Shown one piece after another: positions 1-6,564 of a DNA stretch of 15,101 nucleotides. Source of the stretch: RGIG2707 sp045600065 (GTDB lineage: Bacteria; Bacillota; Clostridia; Peptostreptococcales; Anaerovoracaceae); the NCBI GenBank assembly GCA_045600065.1, contig JAZRXE010000021.1, forward strand, positions 1 through 15,101. The letters are read 5' to 3'. How positions within the stretch are numbered: the first letter of the stretch is position 1; the number at the start of each line of letters is the position of its first letter. The position numbers and the translations under genes were made by a program. Under the pieces are notes generated by a model, which was not told the origin of the DNA, made no database searches, and was given only the letters and a program-made list of their open reading frames with translations.

Positions 1-726
1 GGCATCATCGCTGCAAAGGCTTGCGGCATCGCCAACCCCACAGTCGGTATCGCCAATGTCGACGGCGCACGTCAGGCTGAAATGGCCCTCAAGCAGCTGT
101 CCGACAAGGGATATAAGATCAACTTCACCGAAAGCTCCAGAGCAGACGGCGGCGCTGTCATGAGAGGAAACGACCTGCTGAAGGGTACCCCCGACATCAT
201 GGTAATGGATTCTCTGACCGGCAACCTGATGATGAAGATGTTCGGAGCTTACACCACCGGCGGTTCCTACGAATCCGTAGGCTACGGCTATGGTCCCGGA
301 CTGGGCCAGGGCTACGACAAGCTGGTCCTGATCGTATCCAGAGCCTCCGGCGCTCCCGTTATCGCCAACGCCTGTGCTTATGCTGCTGAGCTGATCAACT
401 CCGGCTGGTACAAGCTGGCTGCCAAGGAATACACGGCTGCAAACAAGGCTGGACTGGCTGAGCTGGTTGAATCCATCAAGGCTGCCAACTCCTCCAAGGG
501 CGGCGGCGAGGCTGCCAAGAAGGTTGAAGCTCCCGCTAAGGAGACCGTAACCTTCGCTATCCCCGGCATCGAAGTAACCGACATCGAAGACGCTGTAAGC
601 GCACTGTGGGCAGAAGGCATCTATGCCGAATCCGGCATGGGCTGCACCGGCCCCGTTGTTATGGTATCCGATGCTAACGGCGCCAAGGCTACCGAAGTAC
701 TCAAGTCCAAGAGCTATATCGGATAG
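1..726 (+). CDS. grdD: Glycine/sarcosine/betaine reductase component C, alpha subunit (5'-truncated by window edge)
   Basis: Only the C-terminal 241 residues are present; the frame is open from base 1 to the TAG at 724-726. The full family protein is about 385-390 residues. The first part is a PlsX-like acyltransferase fold with glycine-rich segments such as MRGNDLLKGTPDIMVMDSLT and SVGYGYGPGLGQGYDKL. An Ala/Lys/Gly-rich linker follows (about 160-180 of the fragment), then a small C-terminal domain containing ESGMGCTGPVVMVSDA. The Cys at fragment position 215 corresponds to the cysteine known in GrdD to accept the carboxymethyl/acetyl group when component C releases acetyl phosphate from the selenoprotein A thioester. 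This step conserves energy in Stickland fermentation of glycine, sarcosine or betaine. The subunit normally pairs with GrdC (beta), expected just upstream, outside the window. I see no clear intrinsic terminator after the stop. The family call is firm; which substrate-specific complex it serves cannot be told from this subunit. Confidence 0.93.
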   Translation, partial: GIIAAKACGIANPTVGIANVDGARQAEMALKQLSDKGYKINFTESSRADGGAVMRGNDLLKGTPDIMVMDSLTGNLMMKMFGAYTTGGSYESVGYGYGPGLGQGYDKLVLIVSRASGAPVIANACAYAAELINSGWYKLAAKEYTAANKAGLAELVESIKAANSSKGGGEAAKKVEAPAKETVTFAIPGIEVTDIEDAVSALWAEGIYAESGMGCTGPVVMVSDANGAKATEVLKSKSYIG

Positions 727-802
727 TATCACGATACGGCAGCGTGCTGCCTGTCCGTACAGACTGCAGCTTGCGGAAAACGGCTGAACACCTGCCTGCA
801 TC

Positions 803-830
803 TTGACTTTGTCCGCGTCTTTGCTACAAT
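803..830 (+). promoter_or_regulatory. Probable sigma-A promoter of the thiT transcript
   Basis: TTGACT at 803-808 and TACAAT at 825-830 are separated by 16 bp. This puts the transcription start at about 836-838, exactly at the 5' edge of the riboswitch P1 stem, which supports the assignment. It suggests thiT is transcribed independently of the upstream grd genes. Confidence 0.75.
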
Positions 831-834
831 TGAT

Positions 835-911
835 GTAAGCAGAGGTGCCGCAAGGCTGAGATCATACTCTTGAACCTGATCCGGGTAATTCCGGCGTAGG
901 AAGCGTTATAC
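835..911 (+). promoter_or_regulatory. TPP (THI-box) riboswitch aptamer
   Basis: The conserved THI-element blocks are present in order: AGAGGTGC (841-848), GGCTGAGA (854-861), CTTGAACCTGAT (869-880), GGGTAATTCCGGCGTAGGAAG (883-903). P2 pairs AGAG (841-844) with CTCT, beginning at about 867. This replaces the commoner GGG/CCC pairing and so looks like covariation. P3 is very small: GCC and GGC (847-849 / 854-856) closing a GCAA tetraloop. P5 is CCGG (881-884) with CCGG (891-894). P1 is formed by bases around 834-840 and 903-910. The element binds thiamin pyrophosphate and here precedes thiT, a thiamin importer gene, which fits feedback control by the end product. No U-tract terminator follows, so control is probably at translation. 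Confidence 0.95.
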
Positions 912-918
912 AGTAATC

Positions 919-948
919 AATGCACCTCTGTTTTTACGGAGGTGCATT
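919..948 (+). promoter_or_regulatory. Ribosome-binding-site sequestering hairpin of the thiT riboswitch expression platform
   Basis: AATGCACCTC (919-928) and GAGGTGCATT (939-948) form a perfect 10-bp inverted repeat around a short loop. The right arm contains most of the GGAGG Shine-Dalgarno of thiT (938-942). Folding would therefore block translation initiation at the ATG at 952. The left arm (922-930) is also a perfect 9-bp complement of aptamer bases 840-848, so the two helices exclude each other. This is a direct sequence observation. The ON/OFF direction is inferred: ligand-bound P2 frees the left arm to hide the Shine-Dalgarno. Confidence 0.8.
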
Positions 949-951
949 TTT

Positions 952-1512
952 ATGTCTTCAAGCAGAATGAGCAATACACAAAGGCTGATGGAATGCAGCC
1001 TGCTTATAGCAATAGGCACTGTTCTGGCCCAGATAAAGCTATTCAGAATGCCCGGCGGAGGCTCTGTTACAGCTCTTTCCATGCTTCCTTTTATAATGAT
1101 ATCCTTCAGGCACGGCCTTAAATGGGGTATTATGTCCGGTCTTACCAACTCTGTGCTTCAGATGGCTCTGGGAGGCCTCTACATGCCCCCTGCAGGCACT
1201 TTTGCTGCATTGACGGGTTCTGTACTGCTGGACTATATTCTTGCCTACACGGGCCTGGGAGCGGCCTGCGTAATGGGTGGAAAAAAGGGCAATGTGCTGC
1301 TCAAGGGAACTGCAGCGGCATGTATGCTCAGATTTGTATGCTCGTTTCTGTCGGGCTTTCTGATCTGGAGCTCTCTGGCTGAGGGTCTTATGCCTGCAGC
1401 CTTGTATTCTCTGAGTTATAATGCATCATATCTGCTGCCTGAAAGCGTGCTGACCTGCCTGGGAGCTTTGTATCTTAACAGGCTTCAGCCCGGACTATTT
1501 GCAAGACAGTAA
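952..1512 (+). CDS. thiT: Thiamin ECF transporter, substrate-binding S component ThiT
   Basis: 186 residues, very hydrophobic, about six predicted membrane helices, the normal size for ThiT (YuaJ family). Recognisable family segments are MPGGGSVTALSMLPF (about 33-47), LLDYILAYTGLG (about 94-105), LRFVCSFLSGFLIW, and YSLSYNASYLLPE near the C-terminus, with the Tyr and Asn used for thiamin binding in studied homologues. ThiT binds thiamin at the outer membrane face and is energised by a shared EcfA-EcfA'-EcfT module, which is not encoded nearby. This points to a group II ECF arrangement. The ATG at 952 lies 9 nt after GGAGG (938-942), and the whole leader is a TPP riboswitch, which independently supports the substrate. 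One oddity: the His that lines the thiamin pocket in homologues appears to be Ser here (motif RFVCSF). No terminator is seen before the next promoter. Confidence 0.93.
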   Translation: MSSSRMSNTQRLMECSLLIAIGTVLAQIKLFRMPGGGSVTALSMLPFIMISFRHGLKWGIMSGLTNSVLQMALGGLYMPPAGTFAALTGSVLLDYILAYTGLGAACVMGGKKGNVLLKGTAAACMLRFVCSFLSGFLIWSSLAEGLMPAALYSLSYNASYLLPESVLTCLGALYLNRLQPGLFARQ

Positions 1513-1526
1513 ATAGCTTGGAAATA

Positions 1527-1547
1527 ATGTTTTTGTATAGAAAACAT
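1527..1547. repeat. 7-bp inverted repeat overlapping the pyrH -35 region
   Basis: ATGTTTT (1527-1533) and AAAACAT (1541-1547) are perfect inverted copies separated by 7 nt, immediately upstream of the extended -10 element. As RNA the hairpin is weak and has no downstream U-tract, so it is not a convincing terminator for thiT. As DNA its size and position would suit a dimeric regulator. No regulator family is recognised, and chance occurrence in A/T-rich sequence is possible. Confidence 0.3.
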
Positions 1548-1557
1548 AAAGTGCCTA

Positions 1558-1566
1558 TGATATAAT
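1558..1566 (+). promoter_or_regulatory. Extended -10 promoter upstream of pyrH
   Basis: TGATATAAT at 1558-1566 is a perfect extended -10 element (TGnTATAAT). No good -35 hexamer is found at 16-18 bp, which is normal for extended -10 promoters. The start would fall near 1573, about 18 nt before the pyrH ATG, giving a very short leader that still holds the GGAGG at 1582-1586. An A/T-rich inverted repeat lies just upstream, over the -35 position. Confidence 0.65.
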
Positions 1567-1590
1567 GACCACATATGATTTGGAGGCATT

Positions 1591-2295
1591 ATGCAGTCTA
1601 TATATAAAAGAGTGCTGCTCAAAGTAAGCGGCGAAGCTCTTGCCGGAGCTAATAAAACAGGCATCGATGATGCAACTGTGCAGAACGTTGCAAGAGACAT
1701 CAAAGAGCTCACGGAAATGGGCGTGGAGGTAGCCATAGTCGTTGGTGGCGGCAACTTCTGGAGAGGCCGCACCTCCGAGCATATGGACAGGCCCACTGCG
1801 GATTACATGGGCATGCTGGCTACCTGCATCAACGCTCTGGGTCTTCAGGACGCAATAGAGCGCAACGGAGTTCCCGTCCGCGTGCAGACAGCCATAGAGA
1901 TGCGAGAGATCGCGGAGCCCTTTATCAGGAGAAAGGCTCTGGAGCATCTGGAAAAGGGCAGAGTGGTTATTTTCGCAGCCGGAACAGGCAGCCCTTATTT
2001 CAGCACCGATACCACGGCGGCACTGAGAGCTGCCGAGATGAACTGCGATGTCATTCTTCTTGCCAAGAAGGTGGATGCAGTTTACGATTCTGATCCGGAG
2101 CTGAATCCCAACGCAAAAAAGTACAAGCGCCTTACCCACAGTCAGGTGCTTGAACACGATCTTAAGGTAATGGATTCCACAGCGGCATCTCTTTGCAGAG
2201 ACAACGGCATTAAGATCCATGTTTTCGGTCTTGCCGAGGAGAAATCGATATTACGCGCCGTAACAGGCGAAGATATAGGAACCATCATTGAATAG
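1591..2295 (+). CDS. pyrH: UMP kinase (uridylate kinase)
   Basis: 234 residues, the usual length of the bacterial amino-acid-kinase-fold UMP kinase, a hexameric cytosolic enzyme phosphorylating UMP to UDP. Motifs seen: KVSGEAL (11-17, phosphate loop), [10 protein letters not shown] (50-59), [22 protein letters not shown] (about 66-87, UMP site), and [17 protein letters not shown] (131-147), followed by [15 protein letters not shown] (155-169). The GGAGG at 1582-1586 is only 4 nt from the ATG, slightly tight, but no other start gives a better N-terminus. It is the first gene of a long run. Its stop (2293-2295) overlaps the frr Shine-Dalgarno, so translation of the two is probably coupled. The pyrH-frr pairing is conserved across most bacteria. 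Confidence 0.97.
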   Translation: MQSIYKRVLLKVSGEALAGANKTGIDDATVQNVARDIKELTEMGVEVAIVVGGGNFWRGRTSEHMDRPTADYMGMLATCINALGLQDAIERNGVPVRVQTAIEMREIAEPFIRRKALEHLEKGRVVIFAAGTGSPYFSTDTTAALRAAEMNCDVILLAKKVDAVYDSDPELNPNAKKYKRLTHSQVLEHDLKVMDSTAASLCRDNGIKIHVFGLAEEKSILRAVTGEDIGTIIE

Positions 2296-2304
2296 GAGAA
2301 TACA

Positions 2305-2859
2305 ATGAGCAGCGCAAAAGAAACCTACCAGGAAAAAATGGCAAAGACCCTCAGCGTTCTGAAAGAGGATCTCAACACAGTTAGAGCAGGCAGAGCCAAC
2401 GCTGCACTGCTGGATCAGATCAGCGTTGAATATTACGGATCTCCCACACCCGTAAAGAACATCGCCAGCATCTCCATTCCCGATCCCCGTACAATTATGA
2501 TCAGCCCCTTTGATCCCAAGAGCGTCAAGGACATCGAAAAGGCCATCATGGTATCGAATCTGGGCATCAACCCCAGCAACGACGGAAAGAACATCAGGCT
2601 GGTGATACCCGCCCTTACCGAGGAACGCAGAAAGGACCTGACCAAGCTCATAAAGAAGATGGGCGAGGATTCCAAGGTGGCTGTCAGAAACCTTCGCAGA
2701 GACGCCAACGACGAGCTTAAGAAGGCTCAGAAGGCCGGAGATCTTACCGAAGACGATCTCAAGTCCGATCTGGACGAGATACAGAAGCTTACCGACAAGT
2801 GCATGAAGGATATCGACGAAATACTTGCCGGAAAAGAAAAGGAACTGATGGAGCTTTAA
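2305..2859 (+). CDS. frr: Ribosome recycling factor
   Basis: 184 residues against a family norm of about 185. RRF, with EF-G, splits post-termination ribosomes. The protein shows the expected order: an N-terminal helix with MAKTLSVLKEDLNTVRAGRA (residues about 12-31), the compact domain II segment YYGSPTPVKNIASISIPDPR, then the long helices with LTEERRKDLTKLIKKMGED and VAVRNLRRDAND. AGGAG at 2294-2298 lies within and just after the pyrH stop, 6 nt from the ATG. Its TAA (2857-2859) shares one base with the ATG of the next small gene, so the two are translationally coupled. Confidence 0.97.
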   Translation: MSSAKETYQEKMAKTLSVLKEDLNTVRAGRANAALLDQISVEYYGSPTPVKNIASISIPDPRTIMISPFDPKSVKDIEKAIMVSNLGINPSNDGKNIRLVIPALTEERRKDLTKLIKKMGEDSKVAVRNLRRDANDELKKAQKAGDLTEDDLKSDLDEIQKLTDKCMKDIDEILAGKEKELMEL

Positions 2860-3086
2860 TGCAAGACATCGATATGCTCGGACTGAAGCTTGAGCAAGCA
2901 AAGCATCTGCTTGAGGCTTCAGGCGAGGAATATGTATTAACGATAACAGAGCCGTTCTACAAGGGGCAGCCAAGGCCCCTTGCAGGAGACTCTTTTCGTG
3001 TCATTAAGCAGGAAAGATCAGAGGGCAGATATCTGCTCACTGTATGTATAGTACCTGAGACCGGAAGCAGCAATGAAAGAGCTTAA
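2859..3086 (+). CDS. Small conserved-position protein of unknown function, possible single PASTA-like domain
   Basis: 75 residues. I choose the ATG at 2859, which overlaps the last base of the frr stop (TAATG), because GGAG at 2850-2853 is 5 nt upstream and the gene then fits the operon exactly. An upstream ATG at 2799 would overlap frr by 60 bases. The protein has no signal peptide or membrane segment. Its pattern, LGLKLEQAKHLLEASGEEY, then a Pro-rich turn, then FRVIKQERSEGRYLLTVCIV, recalls a PASTA unit: Gly-x-x-hydrophobic-x-x-Ala at the helix, then a VI-Q...G strand and a final V strand. PASTA domains bind muropeptides or beta-lactams in PknB kinases and PBPs, but are normally extracellular, and this protein looks cytoplasmic. 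The resemblance is by eye only. It overlaps the uppS start by 14 bases. Function unknown. Confidence 0.75.
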   Translation: MQDIDMLGLKLEQAKHLLEASGEEYVLTITEPFYKGQPRPLAGDSFRVIKQERSEGRYLLTVCIVPETGSSNERA

Positions 3087-3795
3087 CATGGAAAATATTC
3101 CCCGACATGTGGGGATAATAATGGACGGCAACGGCCGCTGGGCAAAGGAAAGGGGACTTCCACGAACCCAGGGCCACAGCGCCGGAATGAAGGCTGTAAA
3201 AGAAATAGTCAAACACGCAGATCAGCTGGGTATAAAGTATCTTACAGTCTATGCCTTCTCAACAGAGAACTGGAAGAGGCCCGCCGAAGAGATAAAGGCA
3301 ATTTTCAGGCTGCTTGTGATCTACGTTCAGAACGAGCTTAAAGAACTTAACGATAATAATGTTAAGGTTAACATACTCGGAGACTGGAGCATTCTGGATG
3401 ACGAATCCACGGCATCTATAAAGAAGGCTCTTAAAACCACAGAAAACAACACAGGCTTGTGCTTTAACATTGCATTGAATTACGGGGGACGCGCAGAGAT
3501 CACCAGAGCTGCCGCACTGCTGGCGCAGCAGGTAAAATGCGGAGAGCTGGAGCCTGAACAGATCACTGAAGACAGTATTTCCGGGCTTGTCTATACAGCC
3601 GGTATGCCAGACCCCGAGCTCATCATACGCACAGGCAGCGAATACAGACTGTCAAACTTCCTTACCTGGCAGAGTGCATATTCAGAGCTTGTGATCTGCA
3701 GCTGTTACTGGCCGGATTTTACTCCGGAGGAGCTGGATAAAGCCATAGCCCTGTACCAGTCCAGAGACAGGCGCTTCGGAGGCATCAGACAATGA
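3073..3795 (+). CDS. uppS: Undecaprenyl diphosphate synthase (cis-prenyltransferase)
   Basis: 240 residues, typical length. The enzyme adds eight isopentenyl units to farnesyl diphosphate to make the C55 wall-lipid carrier precursor. The N-terminal signature HVGIIMDGNGRWAK (12-25) contains the catalytic Asp18, then RTQGHSAGMKAV, YLTVYAFSTENWKRP and LNYGGRAEI. The C-terminal RTGSEYRLSNFLTWQ (186-200) supplies the arginines and serine that bind diphosphate. The end of the signature (ICSCYWPDF) differs from the commoner DVLWPDF, with no loss of a known catalytic residue. The ATG at 3073 has GGAAG (3063-3067) 5 nt upstream; an internal ATG at 3088 is a possible alternative. The stop overlaps the cdsA start (ATGA). 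It works downstream of the MEP enzymes Dxr and IspG in the same gene run. Confidence 0.96.
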   Translation: MKELNMENIPRHVGIIMDGNGRWAKERGLPRTQGHSAGMKAVKEIVKHADQLGIKYLTVYAFSTENWKRPAEEIKAIFRLLVIYVQNELKELNDNNVKVNILGDWSILDDESTASIKKALKTTENNTGLCFNIALNYGGRAEITRAAALLAQQVKCGELEPEQITEDSISGLVYTAGMPDPELIIRTGSEYRLSNFLTWQSAYSELVICSCYWPDFTPEELDKAIALYQSRDRRFGGIRQ

Positions 3796-4619
3796 AGACC
3801 CGTGTAATTTCCGCATTGATAATGACACCGCTGTTTCTGATAGTGGTAAAAGGCGGCAGCCTGCTGCTGGCTGCCTGTCATGTAGTGTCCGCCATGGGCA
3901 TGCACGAGCTGTATAACGGCTGGAAGGTCCAGGGCCTGGAGGCCTGCAGACCGGTGGGTTATACGTCTCAGCTGCTGCTTTACGGCATCACCTATGCTGC
4001 ATTTTACAGCAGTATGGACTTAGGACAGGAATACATAACGGTGCTGTACGGCTTATGGGCCTTTCTGACCGTGTGCATGGCCCTGTGCGTGTCTCTTGCA
4101 GACAAGGAGCATAACGTATTCAAGGGCCCCCTGGGCGCTCTGGGTGTTCTGTATCCGGGCTTTTTTGCGGTGCATCTTGCCCTTACAGAGCATAGCTACG
4201 GAAATCTGGTCTATTTTATATTCCTGATAGCCTTCGGCTCCGACACCTTTGCATACTTCAGCGGATATTTCTTTGGAAAGCACAAGCTCTGTCCCAATCT
4301 CAGCCCCAAAAAGACCGTGGAGGGCGCAGTTGGCGGTGTGCTGTGCACTGCTCTGTGCAGCCTGGCGCTGAGCTTTGCCATCGCTCCGAAGCTGAAGCTG
4401 CATATGTTGTTAATAAGCCTCTTCGGCTCTGTATTCTCTATGTTCGGAGATCTGGTAGCCTCGGCTTTCAAGCGCAAGATGGGCATAAAGGATTATTCAA
4501 ACCTTATTCCCGGCCACGGCGGCATAATGGACAGATTCGATTCAGTGCTGTTCCTGGCTCCCTTTGTATATTACTGCTTGCGCATCATTTCCATGACAGA
4601 CCCCGGTCTGTTCTTGTAG
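3792..4619 (+). CDS. cdsA: Phosphatidate cytidylyltransferase (CDP-diglyceride synthase)
   Basis: 275 residues, strongly hydrophobic with about seven to eight predicted membrane helices, as usual for the family. It converts phosphatidic acid and CTP to CDP-diacylglycerol, the branch point to phosphatidylglycerol and other phospholipids. The full CDP-alcohol signature is present at 224-250: SAFKRK, KD, IPGHGG, MDRFD, with the metal-binding Asp/His cluster intact. Upstream is the conserved SDTFAYFSGYFFGKHKLCPNLSPKKTVEGAVGG segment, which also carries substrate-site residues. The ATG overlaps the uppS stop by 4 bases and follows GGAGG (3778-3782) by 9 nt. PyrH, earlier in the run, feeds the CTP pool that this enzyme draws on. 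Confidence 0.96.
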   Translation: MKTRVISALIMTPLFLIVVKGGSLLLAACHVVSAMGMHELYNGWKVQGLEACRPVGYTSQLLLYGITYAAFYSSMDLGQEYITVLYGLWAFLTVCMALCVSLADKEHNVFKGPLGALGVLYPGFFAVHLALTEHSYGNLVYFIFLIAFGSDTFAYFSGYFFGKHKLCPNLSPKKTVEGAVGGVLCTALCSLALSFAIAPKLKLHMLLISLFGSVFSMFGDLVASAFKRKMGIKDYSNLIPGHGGIMDRFDSVLFLAPFVYYCLRIISMTDPGLFL

Positions 4620-4628
4620 GCGGATATC

Positions 4629-5783
4629 ATGAAGAATATTACGGTTTTAGGCAGCACAGGCTCTGTGGGCACCCAGACCCTTGAGGTAGTCCGCACCCAT
4701 GCTGAAGACTTTAGGATAACGGCCCTGACTGCAGGGCACAATATGAAGCTGTTCAGGCAGCAGCTTTCCGAATTTGATCCTGTCTTTGCCGCAGTGGCAG
4801 AGCAGAAGGATATGGACACGCTGGCAGCAGAATTTCCCCATATACAGTTTGCCTGGGGCATGGAGGGCATAATCCAGGCTGCCTTGATCAGCGAATCCGA
4901 TATAGTTGTAAATTCCCTGCTCGGCATGATGGGCATCAGACCCACCTACGAAGCTGTCAAGGCAGGAAAAAACATAGCATTTGCCAATAAAGAGACCATA
5001 GTAGCCGGAGGCAGCATCATAATGCCCGCAGTCAGGGAAAGCGGCATAGACTTTCTGCCTGTAGACAGCGAGCATTCCGCCATCTTCCAGGCCCTTCAGG
5101 GCAGTGCCGGAAACAGCATAAAGCGCATAATCCTTACAGCCTCAGGAGGGCCCTTCAGAGGCTATACGGCAGAACAGATGAAGAATGTCACCAAAGCCCA
5201 GGCACTTAATCATCCCCGATGGTCCATGGGAGCAAAGATCACCATAGATTCAGCCACCATGATGAACAAGGGCCTTGAGATCATCGAAGCAAGCTGGCTG
5301 TTCGATGTCCCTTCTTCTAAGATACAGGCCGTAGTCCACCCCGAAAGCGTTCTTCATTCCGCGGTGGAATTTGAAGACGGCTCAATCATAGGGCAGCTGG
5401 GCGTTCCGGATATGAAGACGCCCATTGCCTATGCCCTGAGCTGGCCCGCGCGCCTTCCGAATGTAAGCAATAGCCTTGATCTGTTTGAGCTTGGCACCAT
5501 GCATTTTCAAAAGCCTGATCTTAAGGCATTCCGCTGTCTGGAGCTTGCATACAAGGCCATAGAGGCCGGAGGCAGCTATACAGCTGTTCTCAACGCAGCC
5601 AACGAAAGAGCCGTGCAGGCATTTTTAAACGACGAGATAGAGTTCCGGCAGATCGCCGATGTTGTGGACAGCTGCCTTCAGATACACGATGGCAGAAGGC
5701 TCTGCACTGTGGATGATATATTACAGCTCGAAAAGAAGACCGAAGCAAACGCCCGGGGCTTTATCGAAGCATTGAAAGGATAA
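4629..5783 (+). CDS. dxr: 1-deoxy-D-xylulose 5-phosphate reductoisomerase
   Basis: 384 residues, normal length. It catalyses the first committed step of the MEP isoprenoid pathway: NADPH-dependent rearrangement and reduction of DXP to MEP. The N-terminal dinucleotide loop is GSTGSVG (8-14). The metal ligands appear in PVDSEHSAIFQ (Asp146, Glu148) and in NKGLEIIEA (Glu217). The flexible active-site loop is HPRWSMGAKITIDSATM, and ASGGPF binds phosphate. A C-terminal helical domain follows (LNAANERAVQAFLNDEI). The start has only a weak Shine-Dalgarno (AGGCGG near 4618-4623), 9 nt downstream of the cdsA stop, which suggests coupled translation. The TAA is 2 nt from the next ATG. It is the target of fosmidomycin in other bacteria. 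Confidence 0.97.
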   Translation: MKNITVLGSTGSVGTQTLEVVRTHAEDFRITALTAGHNMKLFRQQLSEFDPVFAAVAEQKDMDTLAAEFPHIQFAWGMEGIIQAALISESDIVVNSLLGMMGIRPTYEAVKAGKNIAFANKETIVAGGSIIMPAVRESGIDFLPVDSEHSAIFQALQGSAGNSIKRIILTASGGPFRGYTAEQMKNVTKAQALNHPRWSMGAKITIDSATMMNKGLEIIEASWLFDVPSSKIQAVVHPESVLHSAVEFEDGSIIGQLGVPDMKTPIAYALSWPARLPNVSNSLDLFELGTMHFQKPDLKAFRCLELAYKAIEAGGSYTAVLNAANERAVQAFLNDEIEFRQIADVVDSCLQIHDGRRLCTVDDILQLEKKTEANARGFIEALKG

Positions 5784-5785
5784 AA

Positions 5786-6547
5786 ATGGCAATATTAGTA
5801 TCTGTACTGCTGCTTTGCTTTATAATCAGCTTCCATGAATTCGGCCACTTTATCAGCGCCAAGATTTCCGGTGTAAAGGTGAATGAGTTTTCCGTCGGCA
5901 TGGGTCCTGCGATACTGCAGAAGCAAAAGGGTGAGACCATGTATTCACTGCGCTGTATTCCTCTGGGAGGCTACTGCCTGATGGAAGGCGAGGACGACCC
6001 CGATGATGATTACATACCAGAGCCCAGAAGATCACTGGATGATCAGTCGCTGTTTGAAAAGATCATGATAATGCTCTGCGGACCGCTGTTCAACGTAGTG
6101 CTCTGCTTTGTCATGCTGGTTCTGCTCTACTTTTTTCTCGGATCAGGCCTCGCAGGCTCGCTGCATATAGCCCTGAGGCTTACAGGAGATTTCCTCACCA
6201 TAGTCTATGACAGCCTTAAACAGATGGTCTCCGGCAATGTGTCCGCAGACGATATAGTAAGCGTTGTTGGCATGGTTTCCATTGTGAACGAGCAGGCTGA
6301 GATCTACGGAATGCCCCAGGTCATCTTTATGATGGCCATGATAAGCGCCAATCTGGGTCTTATGAATCTGCTTCCTCTGCCTGCCCTGGATGGAGGCAGA
6401 ATCATAATGGAGATACTCAAGGCTGCCTGCGGCGGCAGGTTCCCCAAAAAGCTGGAGGAGGGACTTCAGACCGTCAGCATGGTATTTTTGCTCATGCTCA
6501 TGTGTTTTCTGATGGCTAAGGACGTATTCAATATTTTTATTAATTAG
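5786..6547 (+). CDS. rseP: Site-2 membrane metalloprotease (RseP/RasP family) without a PDZ domain
   Basis: 253 residues, against about 340-450 for typical RseP/RasP. The zinc site is complete: HEFGH at 17-21 in the first membrane helix, and NLLPLPALDGGR (194-205) with Asp202 as third ligand. SVGMGP (36-41), CIPLGGYCLMEGED (57-70), and a GPLFN segment entering helix 2 (99-103) are standard family features. After helix 2 ends near residue 121, only about ten residues separate it from the segment leading to the C-terminal half (DFLTIVYDSLKQMVSG). The roughly 80-90 residue PDZ domain usually found there is absent, in an uninterrupted frame. Such proteases cut transmembrane anti-sigma factors or leftover signal peptides inside the membrane; the substrate here is unknown. 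Shine-Dalgarno GAAAGGA (5774-5780) is 5 nt from the ATG. The position between dxr and ispG is the classic clostridial one. Confidence 0.92.
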   Translation: MAILVSVLLLCFIISFHEFGHFISAKISGVKVNEFSVGMGPAILQKQKGETMYSLRCIPLGGYCLMEGEDDPDDDYIPEPRRSLDDQSLFEKIMIMLCGPLFNVVLCFVMLVLLYFFLGSGLAGSLHIALRLTGDFLTIVYDSLKQMVSGNVSADDIVSVVGMVSIVNEQAEIYGMPQVIFMMAMISANLGLMNLLPLPALDGGRIIMEILKAACGGRFPKKLEEGLQTVSMVFLLMLMCFLMAKDVFNIFIN

Positions 6548-6564
6548 AAGGGTAGTAAGATCAA

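Noticed and set aside
726..760. Short hairpins after the grdD stop (GGCAG/CTGCC and TACGG/CCGTA) as a terminator
   Set aside because: The stems are short, partly exclude each other, and are not followed by a T-run, so no intrinsic terminator can be supported.
1555..2220. A 221-residue minus-strand open frame opposite pyrH
   Set aside because: It is fully antisense to a certain pyrH, is Cys/His-rich without any recognisable motif, and is a shadow frame.
2251..2973. A 240-residue open frame on the minus strand opposite frr
   Set aside because: It is antisense to the whole of frr and the following small gene, has no family resemblance, and mirrors the codon pattern of the real genes.
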